Positions 26,299 to 35,833 of a DNA stretch of 64,000 nt are shown one piece after another. Source of the stretch: Acidobacteriota bacterium (GTDB lineage: Bacteria > Acidobacteriota > Vicinamibacteria > Vicinamibacterales > Vicinamibacteraceae); assembly GCA_020845575.1 (NCBI GenBank), contig JADLFL010000041.1:1-64000 (forward strand). Direction: 5' to 3'. Position numbers and translations under genes: made by a program. The notes under the pieces are model-generated. The model ran no database searches, was not told the origin of the DNA, and saw only the letters and a list, made by a program, of their open reading frames with translations. How positions within the stretch are numbered: the stretch's first letter is position 1; each line of letters begins with the position of its first letter.

Positions 26299-28188
26299 GT
26301 GGGCCTGCTCGCGCCGATCTTCCTCGTGGGGCTCGCGGCCATCGCCGTGCCCGTCGTGCTGCACCTCTTCAGGCGCGAAGTCGCGCCGCAGGTGCCGTTC
26401 ACGGCCGTGCGCTTCCTGCAGAAGCGCACCATCGAGCAGCAGGAACGCCGGCGCATCCAGGATCCGTGGCTGCTGCTGTTGCGCGCCGCGGCGCTCGCGC
26501 TGCTGGCACTCGCGTTCGCGCGTCCGTTCCTGCGCGCGCAGACGCCTGCCCCGCCTCCTGTCGTCATCGCGGTCGACGTGTCGTACAGCATGGACGCGCC
26601 GGGCCGGATGGCCGCGGCACGTGCGGCGGCCATGCAGGCCCTCGATCGCATCGACGCCGACACGCCTGTGGCGCTCGTCACGTTTGCCGATCGCGCAACG
26701 GTGGTGACCGAGCCGACGACCGATCATGGCGCCGTGCGCGTGCAGATTGCCGCCACCGACGCCACGGCTGGCGCCACACGCTATGCCGGCGCGCTCGAAG
26801 CCGCGCGCGGCCTGATGGACGGCAGGCCGGGACGCGTGGTCGTGGTCACCGACATGCAGGCCCGCGGCTGGCTGCGCGGCACGACCAGTCTTCCTGACAC
26901 CGTTGGTCTCGAGGTGATCGGCGTCGGCGCACGCGTGGACAACGTGCTCGTGCGCGAGGTGACTGTCGCGCGCGACCGGGCGCGCGTGGTGGTGAGCAAC
27001 GCGGGGCAGTCGCCCGCCACGGTGCCCGTCTCGTTCGGACGCCCTGACGACGGCTCGACAACGCGTGCGGCGACGCAGTCGGTGACGCTGGATGGCGGTG
27101 TGAGTCGTGAGCTCGCCTTCGAGGGGCCGTTCGCGCCGGGGCCGTACGTCGCGCGCGTGGCACATGACGAGGGCTTCGCGGCCGACAACCAACGATACGC
27201 CGTCCTGCAGGACAGCGGCGCGACGTCGATCCGCATCCTGATCGGCGACGACGTGGAGCGTGCCCGCGCGCTGTTCGTCGAACGTGCGTTCACGGCACTC
27301 CATGCGACGCCGGATACGACATACGCCGTGCGCGTGATGGCGGGCGCGCCTGCACTGGCGCCGGAGGCCCTGCGTGACGCCGACCTCGTGTTCTGGCTGT
27401 CTGCGACGGGCATCGACAGGCGCGTCGTCGGATCGCTCGAAGCGTTGGTCCGTGATGGCGGCAGGCTCGTCGTGGCGTGCGGGCCCGGTCTCGATCCGCG
27501 CGTGGCCGATGTGGTCACGCGTCCGTTCGGGATCACGCTTGCCGGCGACGTGACGACGAGGACGATGCCACCCGGTGTGTCGGTGCAGGACCCGAGACAT
27601 CCGTTGTTCGCGGCGTTGGGCGAGGCGCGTGCCGAGCTCGCGCGCACCACCGTGTCGGCAGCCTGCGACATGCGGACGCAGGGCGCGGCCGTGCCACTCA
27701 GCCGCTTCAGCGACGGCAGCATCGCGATGGCGGACGTGAGAGTCGGCGCCGGCCACCTGATCGTGTTTGCGAGCGACCTCGGACGGCAGTGGAACAACCT
27801 GCCCGTGCAGGCAGCGTTCGTGCCGCTCATCGGCGAACTGTCGCGATACATGCTCGGCGAGGGTGCCGGCACGCAGATGACAGTGGCGGCTGTCGCCGAT
27901 CCGCGCCACCAGCGACCGGGCGTGTGGCCGGCCGGGCCGCGTGGGCAGGACGCCGCCGTCAACGTGGACGTATCCGAATCCGATCAGGCGGTCATCACGG
28001 CGGAAGAGTTCGAGCAGACATTGGCGCGAACAGCTGCCGACGAGGTGCGCGTGGCGCGCATCGAGGCCGTGCGGCTGGAACAGGAGCAGCGGTGGTGGCG
28101 GTATGGCCTGCTGCTGCTCGTGCTGGCGCTCGTGGCCGAGAGCGTACTCGCGCGTCGCCCGCGATCCGCAGTGGAGGTGCCCTCGTGA
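26299..28188 (+). CDS. BatA-type VWA membrane protein
   Basis: A 629-residue protein. The N-terminal double-helix module has LLAPIFLVGLAAIAVPVVLHLF and, after RRIQDPWLLLLRAAALALLALAFA, a second membrane segment, as in Bacteroides aerotolerance BatA proteins. The VWA domain begins VVIAVDVSYSMDAPGR with a MIDAS DxSxS. A C-terminal membrane helix (GLLLLVLALVAESVLA) follows a region like the class I glutamine-amidotransferase fold. The GTG start lies 2 nt after the DUF58 stop. The next gene begins inside its stop codon (GTGA). Confidence 0.85.
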   Translation: MGLLAPIFLVGLAAIAVPVVLHLFRREVAPQVPFTAVRFLQKRTIEQQERRRIQDPWLLLLRAAALALLALAFARPFLRAQTPAPPPVVIAVDVSYSMDAPGRMAAARAAAMQALDRIDADTPVALVTFADRATVVTEPTTDHGAVRVQIAATDATAGATRYAGALEAARGLMDGRPGRVVVVTDMQARGWLRGTTSLPDTVGLEVIGVGARVDNVLVREVTVARDRARVVVSNAGQSPATVPVSFGRPDDGSTTRAATQSVTLDGGVSRELAFEGPFAPGPYVARVAHDEGFAADNQRYAVLQDSGATSIRILIGDDVERARALFVERAFTALHATPDTTYAVRVMAGAPALAPEALRDADLVFWLSATGIDRRVVGSLEALVRDGGRLVVACGPGLDPRVADVVTRPFGITLAGDVTTRTMPPGVSVQDPRHPLFAALGEARAELARTTVSAACDMRTQGAAVPLSRFSDGSIAMADVRVGAGHLIVFASDLGRQWNNLPVQAAFVPLIGELSRYMLGEGAGTQMTVAAVADPRHQRPGVWPAGPRGQDAAVNVDVSESDQAVITAEEFEQTLARTAADEVRVARIEAVRLEQEQRWWRYGLLLLVLALVAESVLARRPRSAVEVPS

Positions 28189-31100
28189 CTCCCGTCCTCG
28201 ATCCGGTCCGCCATTCGCTCGACGGCCTGTCGCGCGCCTGGTGGCGCGTGCGCTGGACGCGCGTCATGGCACGTACGGTGGGGCTGGTTGCCGGTCTGCT
28301 GCTCGCGTGGGCGCTCGTGGATCGCTGGCGGCCGCTCGGCCGGTGGCCGCTCCTGGTATCGGGGGCGGCTGTCGCGCTCACCGTCGGCGCGGCGACGTGG
28401 TGGCTGGGCAGGCGAGCCGCGGCGCATCCGTCGATCGAGCGCATGGCGCGCCTTGTCGAAGAGCAGTGTCCCGAACTCGACGCCACGCTGCGAAGCGCGC
28501 TGGACCCGGCCGTCGAGCGCAGTCCGCTCGGCACCATCGTGCAGGCTGATGCGGCAGAGGCCCTCGCGCGTCTCGACGACTCGCGCATCGTCGATCCCGA
28601 CGACAGGCGTCAGGCATGGCTCTGGGCCGGTGTCGCGCTGGCGGCCGTGCTCGTGGCCGGAGGACTCGCGACGCCCACCGCCGTCCGCGCCGCACGCACG
28701 GCGCGCTTCGTTGTCGCGCCGCCGGCACTCACGTTGCGCGTGACGCCTGGCGACAAGCGCGTGGTGAAGGGAACGCCGCTGGCGATCACCGCCGCCATCG
28801 AAGGTGCGCCCGCAGGGATCGACGTTGCCGTGCCGCGACTCGTCGTGGAAGACGCCGAAGCCAACGGTGCGGGCGCGTTCGTGCGGCAGGCCGATGGTAC
28901 GTATGCCGTGCAACTGCCGTCCGTCGACCGCAGCTTCTCGTATCGCGTGACGTCGGGGGGCTTGCGGTCGTCGACGTATCGTGTCGATGCGCTGGACAGG
29001 CCGGCGATCGAAGGCATCGATCTCGCGTACGTCTATCCGTCGTTCTCGGGTCTGAAGCCGCGCGTCGAGACCGACACCGGCGACGTCTACGCACCGGCGG
29101 GCAGCACCGTCACGGTGACGGTGCGCGCGTCGAAACCGCTCGCGTCCGCCGAGCTGCGCGCGACCGATGAGGAGGGCGCGCGCGTGCTGCCGCTGACCGT
29201 CGACGCACGTCAGGGCCAGGTGTCGTTCACCGTCGCGCGCGACGGCGCGTATCGTGTCGCGCTGACAGACACCGACGATGTGCGCAACGGCGAAGACACG
29301 GAGTACTTCGTGCGCGTCATGGACGACCGCCCGCCGGACGTGCGCATCATCAGACCCGCGGGCGATCGCGGCGCGACGCGCCTCGAGGAAGTGACGCTCG
29401 AAGCGCGGGCGGAAGACGACTACGGCGTGCAGTCGCTCGATCTCGTCTACGCCGTGCGCGGCGGCGTCGAGAAGGTGGTGCGTCTCGGTGGCAACGGTGA
29501 ATCGACGGCCGTGAGCGGGCGACACACGATCTATCTCGAGGATCTCGACGTGGAGCCCGGCGACTTCGTCAGCTACTACGCGCGCGCGAGAGACGTCGGG
29601 CGAGGCAAGCGATCGACGGAGGCGCGCAGCGACATCTTCTTCCTCGAGATCAAGCCGACGGCGCAGGAGTTCACCGCGGCGCAGAGCAGTGCGATGGCCG
29701 GCGGTGGTGGCGCCGGCGGGATGGACGATCTCGTCGCCGCGCAGAAGGACGTCGTCGCGGCGACGTGGAAGCTCGAACGTCGTTCGTCGGGCGGGCGCTC
29801 CGCGGCGGACATCAGGGCGGTGGCGCGCGCACAGGCCGAGGTACGCGACAGGGTCGTGCAGCAGGCGGCGGCAACGGGTATCCCCACACCGCAATCGCCT
29901 CGTCGTCGTCGCGGCATCGAGCCGGAGGCGGCAGACGCGGCGCCGGTGCCCCTGCAGGCCGCGAGCGCGGCGATGACGCGCGCGGTGACGCAGCTCGAGA
30001 AGCTCGATACGCGCAGTGCGATCGCGCACGAGATGGACGCGCTCAACGAATTGCTGAAGGCGGAAGCGGAGATCCGGCGGCGGCAGCTTGCGCGCCAGCA
30101 GGGAGGCCAGGGTGGCGGCGGAGGCCGCTCCGGGAACGACGACCTCTCGGCGTTGTTCGATCAGGAACTGATGCGGCAGCAGTCCAACTACGCGCAGCAG
30201 AGCAGCGTGGAGTCGCGGCAGGAGGCGACCAGGGGCGAGTCGGCGCTCGACAAGATTCGCGACCTGGCGCGGCGGCAGGACGACCTGGCGCGTGAACAGC
30301 AGCGGCTTGCGCGCGAGCGCTCGCAGCTGACGGCGGAGGAAGCCAGACGCCGCCTCGAGCGACTGACGCGTGAGCAGCAGCGGCTGCAGCAGGAGGCGCA
30401 GCAGCTCGCACAGCAGTTGCAGAACGGCCAGCAGGCGTCGCAGCAATCGTCATCGCCTTCGTCCGAAGACGGGCAGCAGCAGTCGGGGCAGCAATCAGGT
30501 CAGCAGTCCGCGCAGCAGGCGGGTTCGTCGCAGGGCCAGCAGGCGTCGCGCGGTGGGCAGCCGGGCGGAGCGTCCGCGGCATCGCGGGATCGCATGCGTG
30601 AGGCGGCCGAGCAGATGCGCGAGGCCGCGTCGCAGTTGCAGCAGGAGTCTCCCGAGGAAGCCGCCGCGCGTGGATCGCGATCCGCGCAGGCGTTGCGGGA
30701 CGCGGAGCGTGCGCTGCAGGCCGGCACGCCGGGCGAGCGTCAGCGCGCCGCGGGCGATGTGCAGCTCGAAGCGCGCGAGCTTGCCGAGGCGCAGCGGCAG
30801 CTGGCGACGCAGGCAGGCTCTCTCGGAGAGGGACAGAGCGGCGCGGCGACCAACGAGCGTCGCCGGCAGCTGGCGGGCGAACAGGGACGGCTTGCCGATC
30901 GCGTGGCGTCGCTCGAACGCCAGGTGCGTGAACTGGCACGTGGCGCGGATCCGGTTCGCGATCCGCTCGGCCAGGCCGCACGCGAGTTGCAGCGCGGCAG
31001 GACCGCCGAACAGACGCAGGATGCCGCGCGTCAGTTGCGCGAAGGCGGCACACCGCGCGGGACCGACATCGCGCGGCAGCAGCGCGATGCGGCGCGCGTG

Positions 31101-31838
31101 CTCGACCGTGTGTCGTCGCTGGCCGGGCAGGCGAGCGGACGCGCGTCAGACCAGACACGCGCGCTGTCGGAGCGTCTGGCCGACACACGCGATCTGCGCG
31201 ATCGCCTGCGCGCGCTGGAGGAACGCATCGCGTCTCTCGCGGAGCAGGCTGAGCGTGAAGCCGGCGGCGGTGATGGCCGGGCTCGGAGCGCGGGCCCTGC
31301 CGGTGACGCATCGAAGGCCGACATATCGAAGGCCGGTGGTCGAAGCCCGACGCCGGGCGGCGACGACGGTTCGCCGACCGACGGCGATGGCCGGGCTCGG
31401 AGAGCCGGCCCTGCCGGTGAAGGCTCGCAGCCCGGCGGTCAGGGCGGTGGCGACACGCTGGAGCAGTTGAGGCAGGCGCAGCAGGAGTACGCGCGCGAAC
31501 TGCAGGAGGCGTCGCGGATGGCGCAGGGCGCTGCAGGGACCGGGCAGAGTGGCGGTCAGGACCGCGCTGGGCGCATGGCGACGCCCGAAGGGCAGGCGCT
31601 CAGTCGGTCGGCGCCGGGCACCGAGGCCTTCAAGCAGGACTTCGCGCGATGGGACACGCTGCGCAAAGGGATCGGCAGCGCGCTGGACCGCTACGAAGCG
31701 TCGCTCGCACAGCGACTTGCCGAGCACGAGGCCGCCGAGCGCGTGCAGGCACCCCTGCGTGACAAGGTGCCCGACCGCTACACCGAGTCCGTCGTGCGGT
31801 ACTACGAGTCGTTGAGCCGCCGGCCGGAGTCTCGCTGA
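28185..31838 (+). CDS. DUF4175 family membrane/coiled-coil protein
   Basis: A 1217-residue protein. It starts with two membrane helices (TVGLVAGLLLAWALVDRW and LVSGAAVALTVGAATWWLG), then about 450 residues of beta-rich domain (KRVVKGTPLAITAAIEGAP; EDDYGVQSLDLVYAVRGG) typical of DUF4175. From about residue 640 a very long Gln/Arg/Ala-rich coiled coil follows (RDLARRQDDLAREQQRLARE). Residues about 1029-1085 are a Gly/Pro-rich insert encoded by two copies of a palindromic repeat. DUF4175 proteins occur with MoxR/VWA clusters; the function is unknown. The GTG at 28185 overlaps the previous TGA; the long upstream frame is a shadow. Confidence 0.85.
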   Translation: MTPVLDPVRHSLDGLSRAWWRVRWTRVMARTVGLVAGLLLAWALVDRWRPLGRWPLLVSGAAVALTVGAATWWLGRRAAAHPSIERMARLVEEQCPELDATLRSALDPAVERSPLGTIVQADAAEALARLDDSRIVDPDDRRQAWLWAGVALAAVLVAGGLATPTAVRAARTARFVVAPPALTLRVTPGDKRVVKGTPLAITAAIEGAPAGIDVAVPRLVVEDAEANGAGAFVRQADGTYAVQLPSVDRSFSYRVTSGGLRSSTYRVDALDRPAIEGIDLAYVYPSFSGLKPRVETDTGDVYAPAGSTVTVTVRASKPLASAELRATDEEGARVLPLTVDARQGQVSFTVARDGAYRVALTDTDDVRNGEDTEYFVRVMDDRPPDVRIIRPAGDRGATRLEEVTLEARAEDDYGVQSLDLVYAVRGGVEKVVRLGGNGESTAVSGRHTIYLEDLDVEPGDFVSYYARARDVGRGKRSTEARSDIFFLEIKPTAQEFTAAQSSAMAGGGGAGGMDDLVAAQKDVVAATWKLERRSSGGRSAADIRAVARAQAEVRDRVVQQAAATGIPTPQSPRRRRGIEPEAADAAPVPLQAASAAMTRAVTQLEKLDTRSAIAHEMDALNELLKAEAEIRRRQLARQQGGQGGGGGRSGNDDLSALFDQELMRQQSNYAQQSSVESRQEATRGESALDKIRDLARRQDDLAREQQRLARERSQLTAEEARRRLERLTREQQRLQQEAQQLAQQLQNGQQASQQSSSPSSEDGQQQSGQQSGQQSAQQAGSSQGQQASRGGQPGGASAASRDRMREAAEQMREAASQLQQESPEEAAARGSRSAQALRDAERALQAGTPGERQRAAGDVQLEARELAEAQRQLATQAGSLGEGQSGAATNERRRQLAGEQGRLADRVASLERQVRELARGADPVRDPLGQAARELQRGRTAEQTQDAARQLREGGTPRGTDIARQQRDAARVLDRVSSLAGQASGRASDQTRALSERLADTRDLRDRLRALEERIASLAEQAEREAGGGDGRARSAGPAGDASKADISKAGGRSPTPGGDDGSPTDGDGRARRAGPAGEGSQPGGQGGGDTLEQLRQAQQEYARELQEASRMAQGAAGTGQSGGQDRAGRMATPEGQALSRSAPGTEAFKQDFARWDTLRKGIGSALDRYEASLAQRLAEHEAAERVQAPLRDKVPDRYTESVVRYYESLSRRPESR
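31275..31415. repeat. Two copies of a GC palindrome inserted in the DUF4175 gene
   Basis: GGCCGGGCTCGGAGCGCGGG begins at 31275 and GGCCGGGCTCGGAGAGCCGG at 31389, each followed by a CCCTGCC end. Intergenic copies of the same element occur at 36455-36481 and, inverted, at 52214-52238. Confidence 0.8.
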
Positions 31839-31840
31839 CA

Positions 31841-34096
31841 TTGGGCATCCGGTTCGCGTACGCACCCCCCGTCTGGGCATGGGTACTCGGTGGCGTGGCG
31901 ATCGTGCTGCTCGCGCTGGCGCTCTACTGGCACGCGCGTGGCCGGCTTCCCGCGCGGCGGTGGGCGCTGCTCGTCGCCCTTCGCGCGCTGACGCTCGCGA
32001 TCGTGGCGCTCATCCTCCTGCGCCCGATCCGCATCGAGCCTGCACCGGCCGCCACGGGCCGCTCGGTGGCCATCGTCGTCGACGACTCGCGCAGCATGCA
32101 GTTGCCCGATTCGCAGGGCATCGAGACGCGCCTGCAGCGTGCGCGGCAACTCGTGGCGGGGCGATTGCGTCCGCTGCTCGCCGACGACTTCGATCTGCGC
32201 GTATTCGCCGCGACGGACACACTGCGGGAGGTGCCCTCGGAAGACGCGCTCACGGGCGACGGGCGCGGCTCTGACATGGGCGGAGCCGTATCGGCGATGG
32301 CCGAGCGCGCGGCGGCGGGTGAGTTCGTGGGCATGGTACTCGTGAGCGATGGTGCGGTGTCGACGCCGCTGCCTGCATCGCCGGGTACGCTGCCCGTGTT
32401 TGCGATTGGCGTCGGGACGTCGGGCAGCGCCGTGGACCGCGAGGTCCGCGACGTCACGGTGAGCGACGTCTCCGTCGTGGATTCACTCGCTGACGTGACG
32501 GCGGATCTCGTCTCGCACGGTCCACGCGAGACGGTGGACGTACGACTGCTCGAGAACGGCAGGCCGCTCGAAGTGCGGCCCGTGGCGTTGCCCGGCGCCA
32601 GTCAACCCGTACGTGAACGCTTTCGCGTGTCGCCGTCGCGCACGACCGCCACCGTCTACACGGTGGAGATCGCCGACGCACCGGGCGAGCTCTCGGCCGT
32701 CAACAATCGCGGCACGGTGTTCGTGCCCGCGCCTGGCGCGCCGCATCCCGTCCTCATCCTGGAGGGTGCGCCGGGCTTCGAGCACAGCTTCCTCACGCGA
32801 ACGCTGAAGCACGACACCGGACTCGACGTCGACGTCATCGTCCGCAAGGGGCGCAATGACGCCGGAGCGCCGACGTACTACGTCCAGGGCGCCTCGTCGC
32901 GCACAGGTGCGCTCGTGGACGGCTTCCCGCGGACGCGTGAGGCGCTCTTTGCGTACGACGCCGTCGTGCTGGGCAACGTCGAGGCCGACGCCCTCACGCG
33001 CGATCAGCTCGCGATGCTCGTCGCCTTCGTCCAACAGCGTGGCGGAGGGCTTGCCGTCATCGGCGCGCGATCGTTCGGCGAGCGGGGCGTGATCGGCAGC
33101 GATCTCGGACGCGTACTGGCCGTCGACGCGCGCGGTGCTGGCGCGATCAACGCCGCGGCGGCCGCCAGCTCCCGTCAGGGCACGCGCATCACGTTGACGG
33201 CGGCAGGCCGGCAGCATCCCATGATGCAGCTTGCCGGTTCGCGGTCGAGCGAGACGCCGCGCCGCGACGAACCTGTCGATCCGGGTGCCGACGCGTCTCC
33301 GTGGTCCGCGTTGCCGTCGCTGGCCGCCGCCGCTGCAGTCGGGCCCCCTCGCGCGGGTGCGGAGATCCTCGCGATGGTTGCGGGTCCGGCCGGAGAGCCG
33401 CAGCCGCTCGTGGCCGTGCAGCGTGCCGGACGCGGCAGGACGATGGTGTTCACCGGTGAAGGCGCGTGGCGCTGGCGCATGGGCCTTGCGGCGAACAACC
33501 TCGCGTACGAAACGTTCTGGCGGCAGGCCATCCGCTGGGTGGCCGTGCAGGCACCGGCGCGCGTGGCCGTCGACGTCGCGCCGCCGCCGCTCGGCACCAC
33601 GGTGCCCGTCACCGTCCGCGTCGTCACGCCGGCCTTCGAGCCGGTGAGTGATGCCAGTGTGCAGGTGCGCGTCGAGGAACCGGGAGGGGCGGGCCGCACA
33701 TTGACGGCGACGCTCGACGCCTCGGAGCCCGGGTTGTACAAGACGAGTCTGCTCACGCTGTCATCAGGCGTCCATCGTCTCGATGTCGAGGCCATGCGCG
33801 CGGGTGTCTCCGTCGGGCGCTCGTCCGTGCAAACGCTGGCCGGCGGAGTGGATCCGGAGTTCATCGACCCGCGTCGCAACGATGCCGTGCTGCGACGGCT
33901 GGCCGAGTCGTCAGGAGGGGCTCTGCTCGGCACCGACGATCTCGACGGTCTGTCGGCACGTATCAGAGCGGCGGCCGCGTCGCCCACGGCCAGGCTCGCG
34001 GAACGCGACGTCTGGCACAATGGCTGGAGCTTCGTGTTCATCTGCGCGCTGCTCGGCATCGAGTGGACGCTGCGCCGGCGATGGGGGCTGCGATGA
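31841..34096 (+). CDS. VWA membrane protein with glutamine-amidotransferase-like domain
   Basis: A 751-residue protein with two membrane helices at the N-terminus (PVWAWVLGGVAIVLLALALYW; ALTLAIVALILLRPI). A VWA domain follows (VAIVVDDSRSMQLPDS, MIDAS DxSxS), then a class-I-amidotransferase-like region (GGGLAVIGARSFGERGVIG), an Ig-like segment, and a final membrane helix (GWSFVFICALLGIEWTLRR). The start is a TTG at 31841, 2 nt after the preceding stop; no other start fits before the first helix. The architecture matches large VWA proteins next to DUF4175 and MoxR. It overlaps the next gene (ATGA). Confidence 0.83.
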   Translation: MGIRFAYAPPVWAWVLGGVAIVLLALALYWHARGRLPARRWALLVALRALTLAIVALILLRPIRIEPAPAATGRSVAIVVDDSRSMQLPDSQGIETRLQRARQLVAGRLRPLLADDFDLRVFAATDTLREVPSEDALTGDGRGSDMGGAVSAMAERAAAGEFVGMVLVSDGAVSTPLPASPGTLPVFAIGVGTSGSAVDREVRDVTVSDVSVVDSLADVTADLVSHGPRETVDVRLLENGRPLEVRPVALPGASQPVRERFRVSPSRTTATVYTVEIADAPGELSAVNNRGTVFVPAPGAPHPVLILEGAPGFEHSFLTRTLKHDTGLDVDVIVRKGRNDAGAPTYYVQGASSRTGALVDGFPRTREALFAYDAVVLGNVEADALTRDQLAMLVAFVQQRGGGLAVIGARSFGERGVIGSDLGRVLAVDARGAGAINAAAAASSRQGTRITLTAAGRQHPMMQLAGSRSSETPRRDEPVDPGADASPWSALPSLAAAAAVGPPRAGAEILAMVAGPAGEPQPLVAVQRAGRGRTMVFTGEGAWRWRMGLAANNLAYETFWRQAIRWVAVQAPARVAVDVAPPPLGTTVPVTVRVVTPAFEPVSDASVQVRVEEPGGAGRTLTATLDASEPGLYKTSLLTLSSGVHRLDVEAMRAGVSVGRSSVQTLAGGVDPEFIDPRRNDAVLRRLAESSGGALLGTDDLDGLSARIRAAAASPTARLAERDVWHNGWSFVFICALLGIEWTLRRRWGLR

Positions 34097-35139
34097 CGGC
34101 ATCGGCCATCACGACAGGGGTGTTGCTGGGGTTGTGCGTGATCGGCGGCACGGGCCGGGCAAGGTCCGCCCCGACGACGACCGGTACGTATGCGGAGCAG
34201 GCGCCCACGCCGGTCGAGACCGTGGCAGTGCCGCAGACACGCGTGCTCATCGTGTCCGGCGCGGCAGGCAGTGACGAGTATCGCGATCGCCAGAAGGCGT
34301 GGCGCGAGACGCTCGCAACGCAGCTGACCACGCGGCTCGGCGTGCCTGCGTCGCGTCTGATGGTGCTCGCGGAACGAGCAGGCGACGGCTATCAGGCAGC
34401 GACGGCGGTGAACCTGCGCCAGGCGATGGCGGCCATTCGCGCGTCGCAGACGGCCGGGGACCTGCTGCTCGTCGTGCTCTTCGGGCACGGTACGTTCGAC
34501 GGTGTCGATGCGAAGTTCAACCTCGTGGGCCCCGATCTCACGGCGCACGAGTGGCGCGATCTCCTCGCAGGCCTTCCTGGTCGCCTGGTGTTCGTCCAGA
34601 CGGCCAGCGCGAGTTTCCCCTTCCTCTCCACGATCGCCGGCCCCAACAGGATCGTCATCACGGCCACCGATTCCGCGCGTCAGAAGTACGACACCGTCTT
34701 TGCGGAACACTTCGTCGCGGCGTTCACGCCCGAGGCATCGGATGCCGACCTGGACACGGACGGCCGCATCTCGATCTGGGAAGCGTTCGCCTACGCATCG
34801 GACGCGACCAGGCGCTACTACCAGCAGCGCGGCCAGTTGTCGGTGGAGCGCGCGCTGCTCGACGACTCGGGAGACGGCATGGGCCGCGACCTCGTGAAGC
34901 AGGGCGACGATGGACTGCTCGCGAGCCGGGTGTTCCTCGACCCTGATCCGGCAACGGCGTCCGGTGATCCGAGCGTCACGCTCCTCATCGGCCGTCGCAA
35001 CACGCTCGAAACGGAACTCGACGAATTACGCCGCAAGAAGGGGTTCATGCCGGAGGGCGACTACGACCGCGAACTGGAGCGCATCGTCATCGACATCGCC
35101 CGCGTCTCGCGCGACATCAGGCGGAGAGTGAAAAGCTGA
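34093..35139 (+). CDS. Exported caspase/C13-fold protein lacking a catalytic cysteine
   Basis: A 348-residue protein with a signal peptide (ITTGVLLGLCVIGGTGRA). The mature part has a caspase/legumain-like core: RVLIVSGAAGSDEYRDRQ, then LLLVVLFGHGTFDGVDAKFN with the expected His-Gly. The strand that normally carries DxCxSG reads VFVQTASASFPF, and the mature protein has no cysteine. It is therefore likely a non-proteolytic homologue. An acidic DLDTDGRISIWEAF segment resembles a calcium-binding loop. The ATG at 34093 overlaps the previous TGA. It ends the cluster. Confidence 0.7.
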   Translation: MTASAITTGVLLGLCVIGGTGRARSAPTTTGTYAEQAPTPVETVAVPQTRVLIVSGAAGSDEYRDRQKAWRETLATQLTTRLGVPASRLMVLAERAGDGYQAATAVNLRQAMAAIRASQTAGDLLLVVLFGHGTFDGVDAKFNLVGPDLTAHEWRDLLAGLPGRLVFVQTASASFPFLSTIAGPNRIVITATDSARQKYDTVFAEHFVAAFTPEASDADLDTDGRISIWEAFAYASDATRRYYQQRGQLSVERALLDDSGDGMGRDLVKQGDDGLLASRVFLDPDPATASGDPSVTLLIGRRNTLETELDELRRKKGFMPEGDYDRELERIVIDIARVSRDIRRRVKS

Positions 35140-35144
35140 AACGT

Positions 35145-35807
35145 TCAATGAGCGAGCCTGTCCCACCACTCGACGCGCATGCGTTCCGGGCGTCGCAGGA
35201 GGAGGACCAATGCGGCCCCGGTGGCGAACGCGCCGACGTGAGCCGGGAGCGCCAGGCCGCCGAGGTCCCATGAACGCAGCAGTGGCAATGCGCCGAGTCC
35301 TCCGAGCAGGTGCAGGGTGAACCACACGACGAGCAGGAACACCGCGGGCACCTCGACGAGCGTGAGGATCACGTACGTCAGCACGCGCGACTCGGGGAAG
35401 AGGACGAGATACGCGCCGAGCACGCCGGCAATCGCTCCCGTGGCGCCAATGGCCGGAACCGGCGAGCCGGGCTGGACGGCCGCGTGCAGCAGCGCAGCGG
35501 CGAGTCCGCACAGCACGTAGAACGCAAGGAAGCGCCAATGGCCGAGGCGGTCCTCGACGTTCTCACCGAAGATCCACAGGAACAGCAGGTCCACGAGCAG
35601 GTGCGTCGCCCCTGCGTGGACGAACAGCGCGGTCAAGGCCGACGTCAGCGTGAACCGCACCGGCACGATGCCCCACGCATCGGCGAACGCGTCCAACGCG
35701 GCGCCTGATGCGGGGGCGAGCAGGAACACGCACGCATTGGCCAGGAGGAGGCCGATGGTGACATAGGGCGTGGTCCTCGACGGGATCACGTCGCGGATGG
35801 GGATCAC
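35145..35807 (-). CDS. Rhomboid-family membrane protein, probably not proteolytic
   Basis: A 220-residue six-helix rhomboid homologue ([17 protein letters not shown] at the start, [18 protein letters not shown] in the first loop). The catalytic Ser of GxSG is replaced: the motif is [15 protein letters not shown]. The HxxxN oxyanion Asn is Asp ([10 protein letters not shown]). The catalytic His remains ([11 protein letters not shown]). So the fold is retained but serine proteolysis is unlikely. The start is a GTG at 35807, 6 nt after a TACAAT box on the same strand. It is divergent from the zinc-ribbon gene. Confidence 0.85.
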   Translation of the reverse strand: MIPIRDVIPSRTTPYVTIGLLLANACVFLLAPASGAALDAFADAWGIVPVRFTLTSALTALFVHAGATHLLVDLLFLWIFGENVEDRLGHWRFLAFYVLCGLAAALLHAAVQPGSPVPAIGATGAIAGVLGAYLVLFPESRVLTYVILTLVEVPAVFLLVVWFTLHLLGGLGALPLLRSWDLGGLALPAHVGAFATGAALVLLLRRPERMRVEWWDRLAH

Positions 35808-35813
35808 CAAGTC

Positions 35814-35819
35814 ATTGTA
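35814..35819 (-). promoter_or_regulatory. Candidate -10 box of the rhomboid gene (leaderless)
   Basis: TACAAT on the minus strand, then GACTTG (6 nt) and the GTG at 35807. On the opposite strand, TAGACT (35818-35823) may serve the zinc-ribbon gene. Confidence 0.5.
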
Positions 35820-35833
35820 GACTCGGAGGCCGC

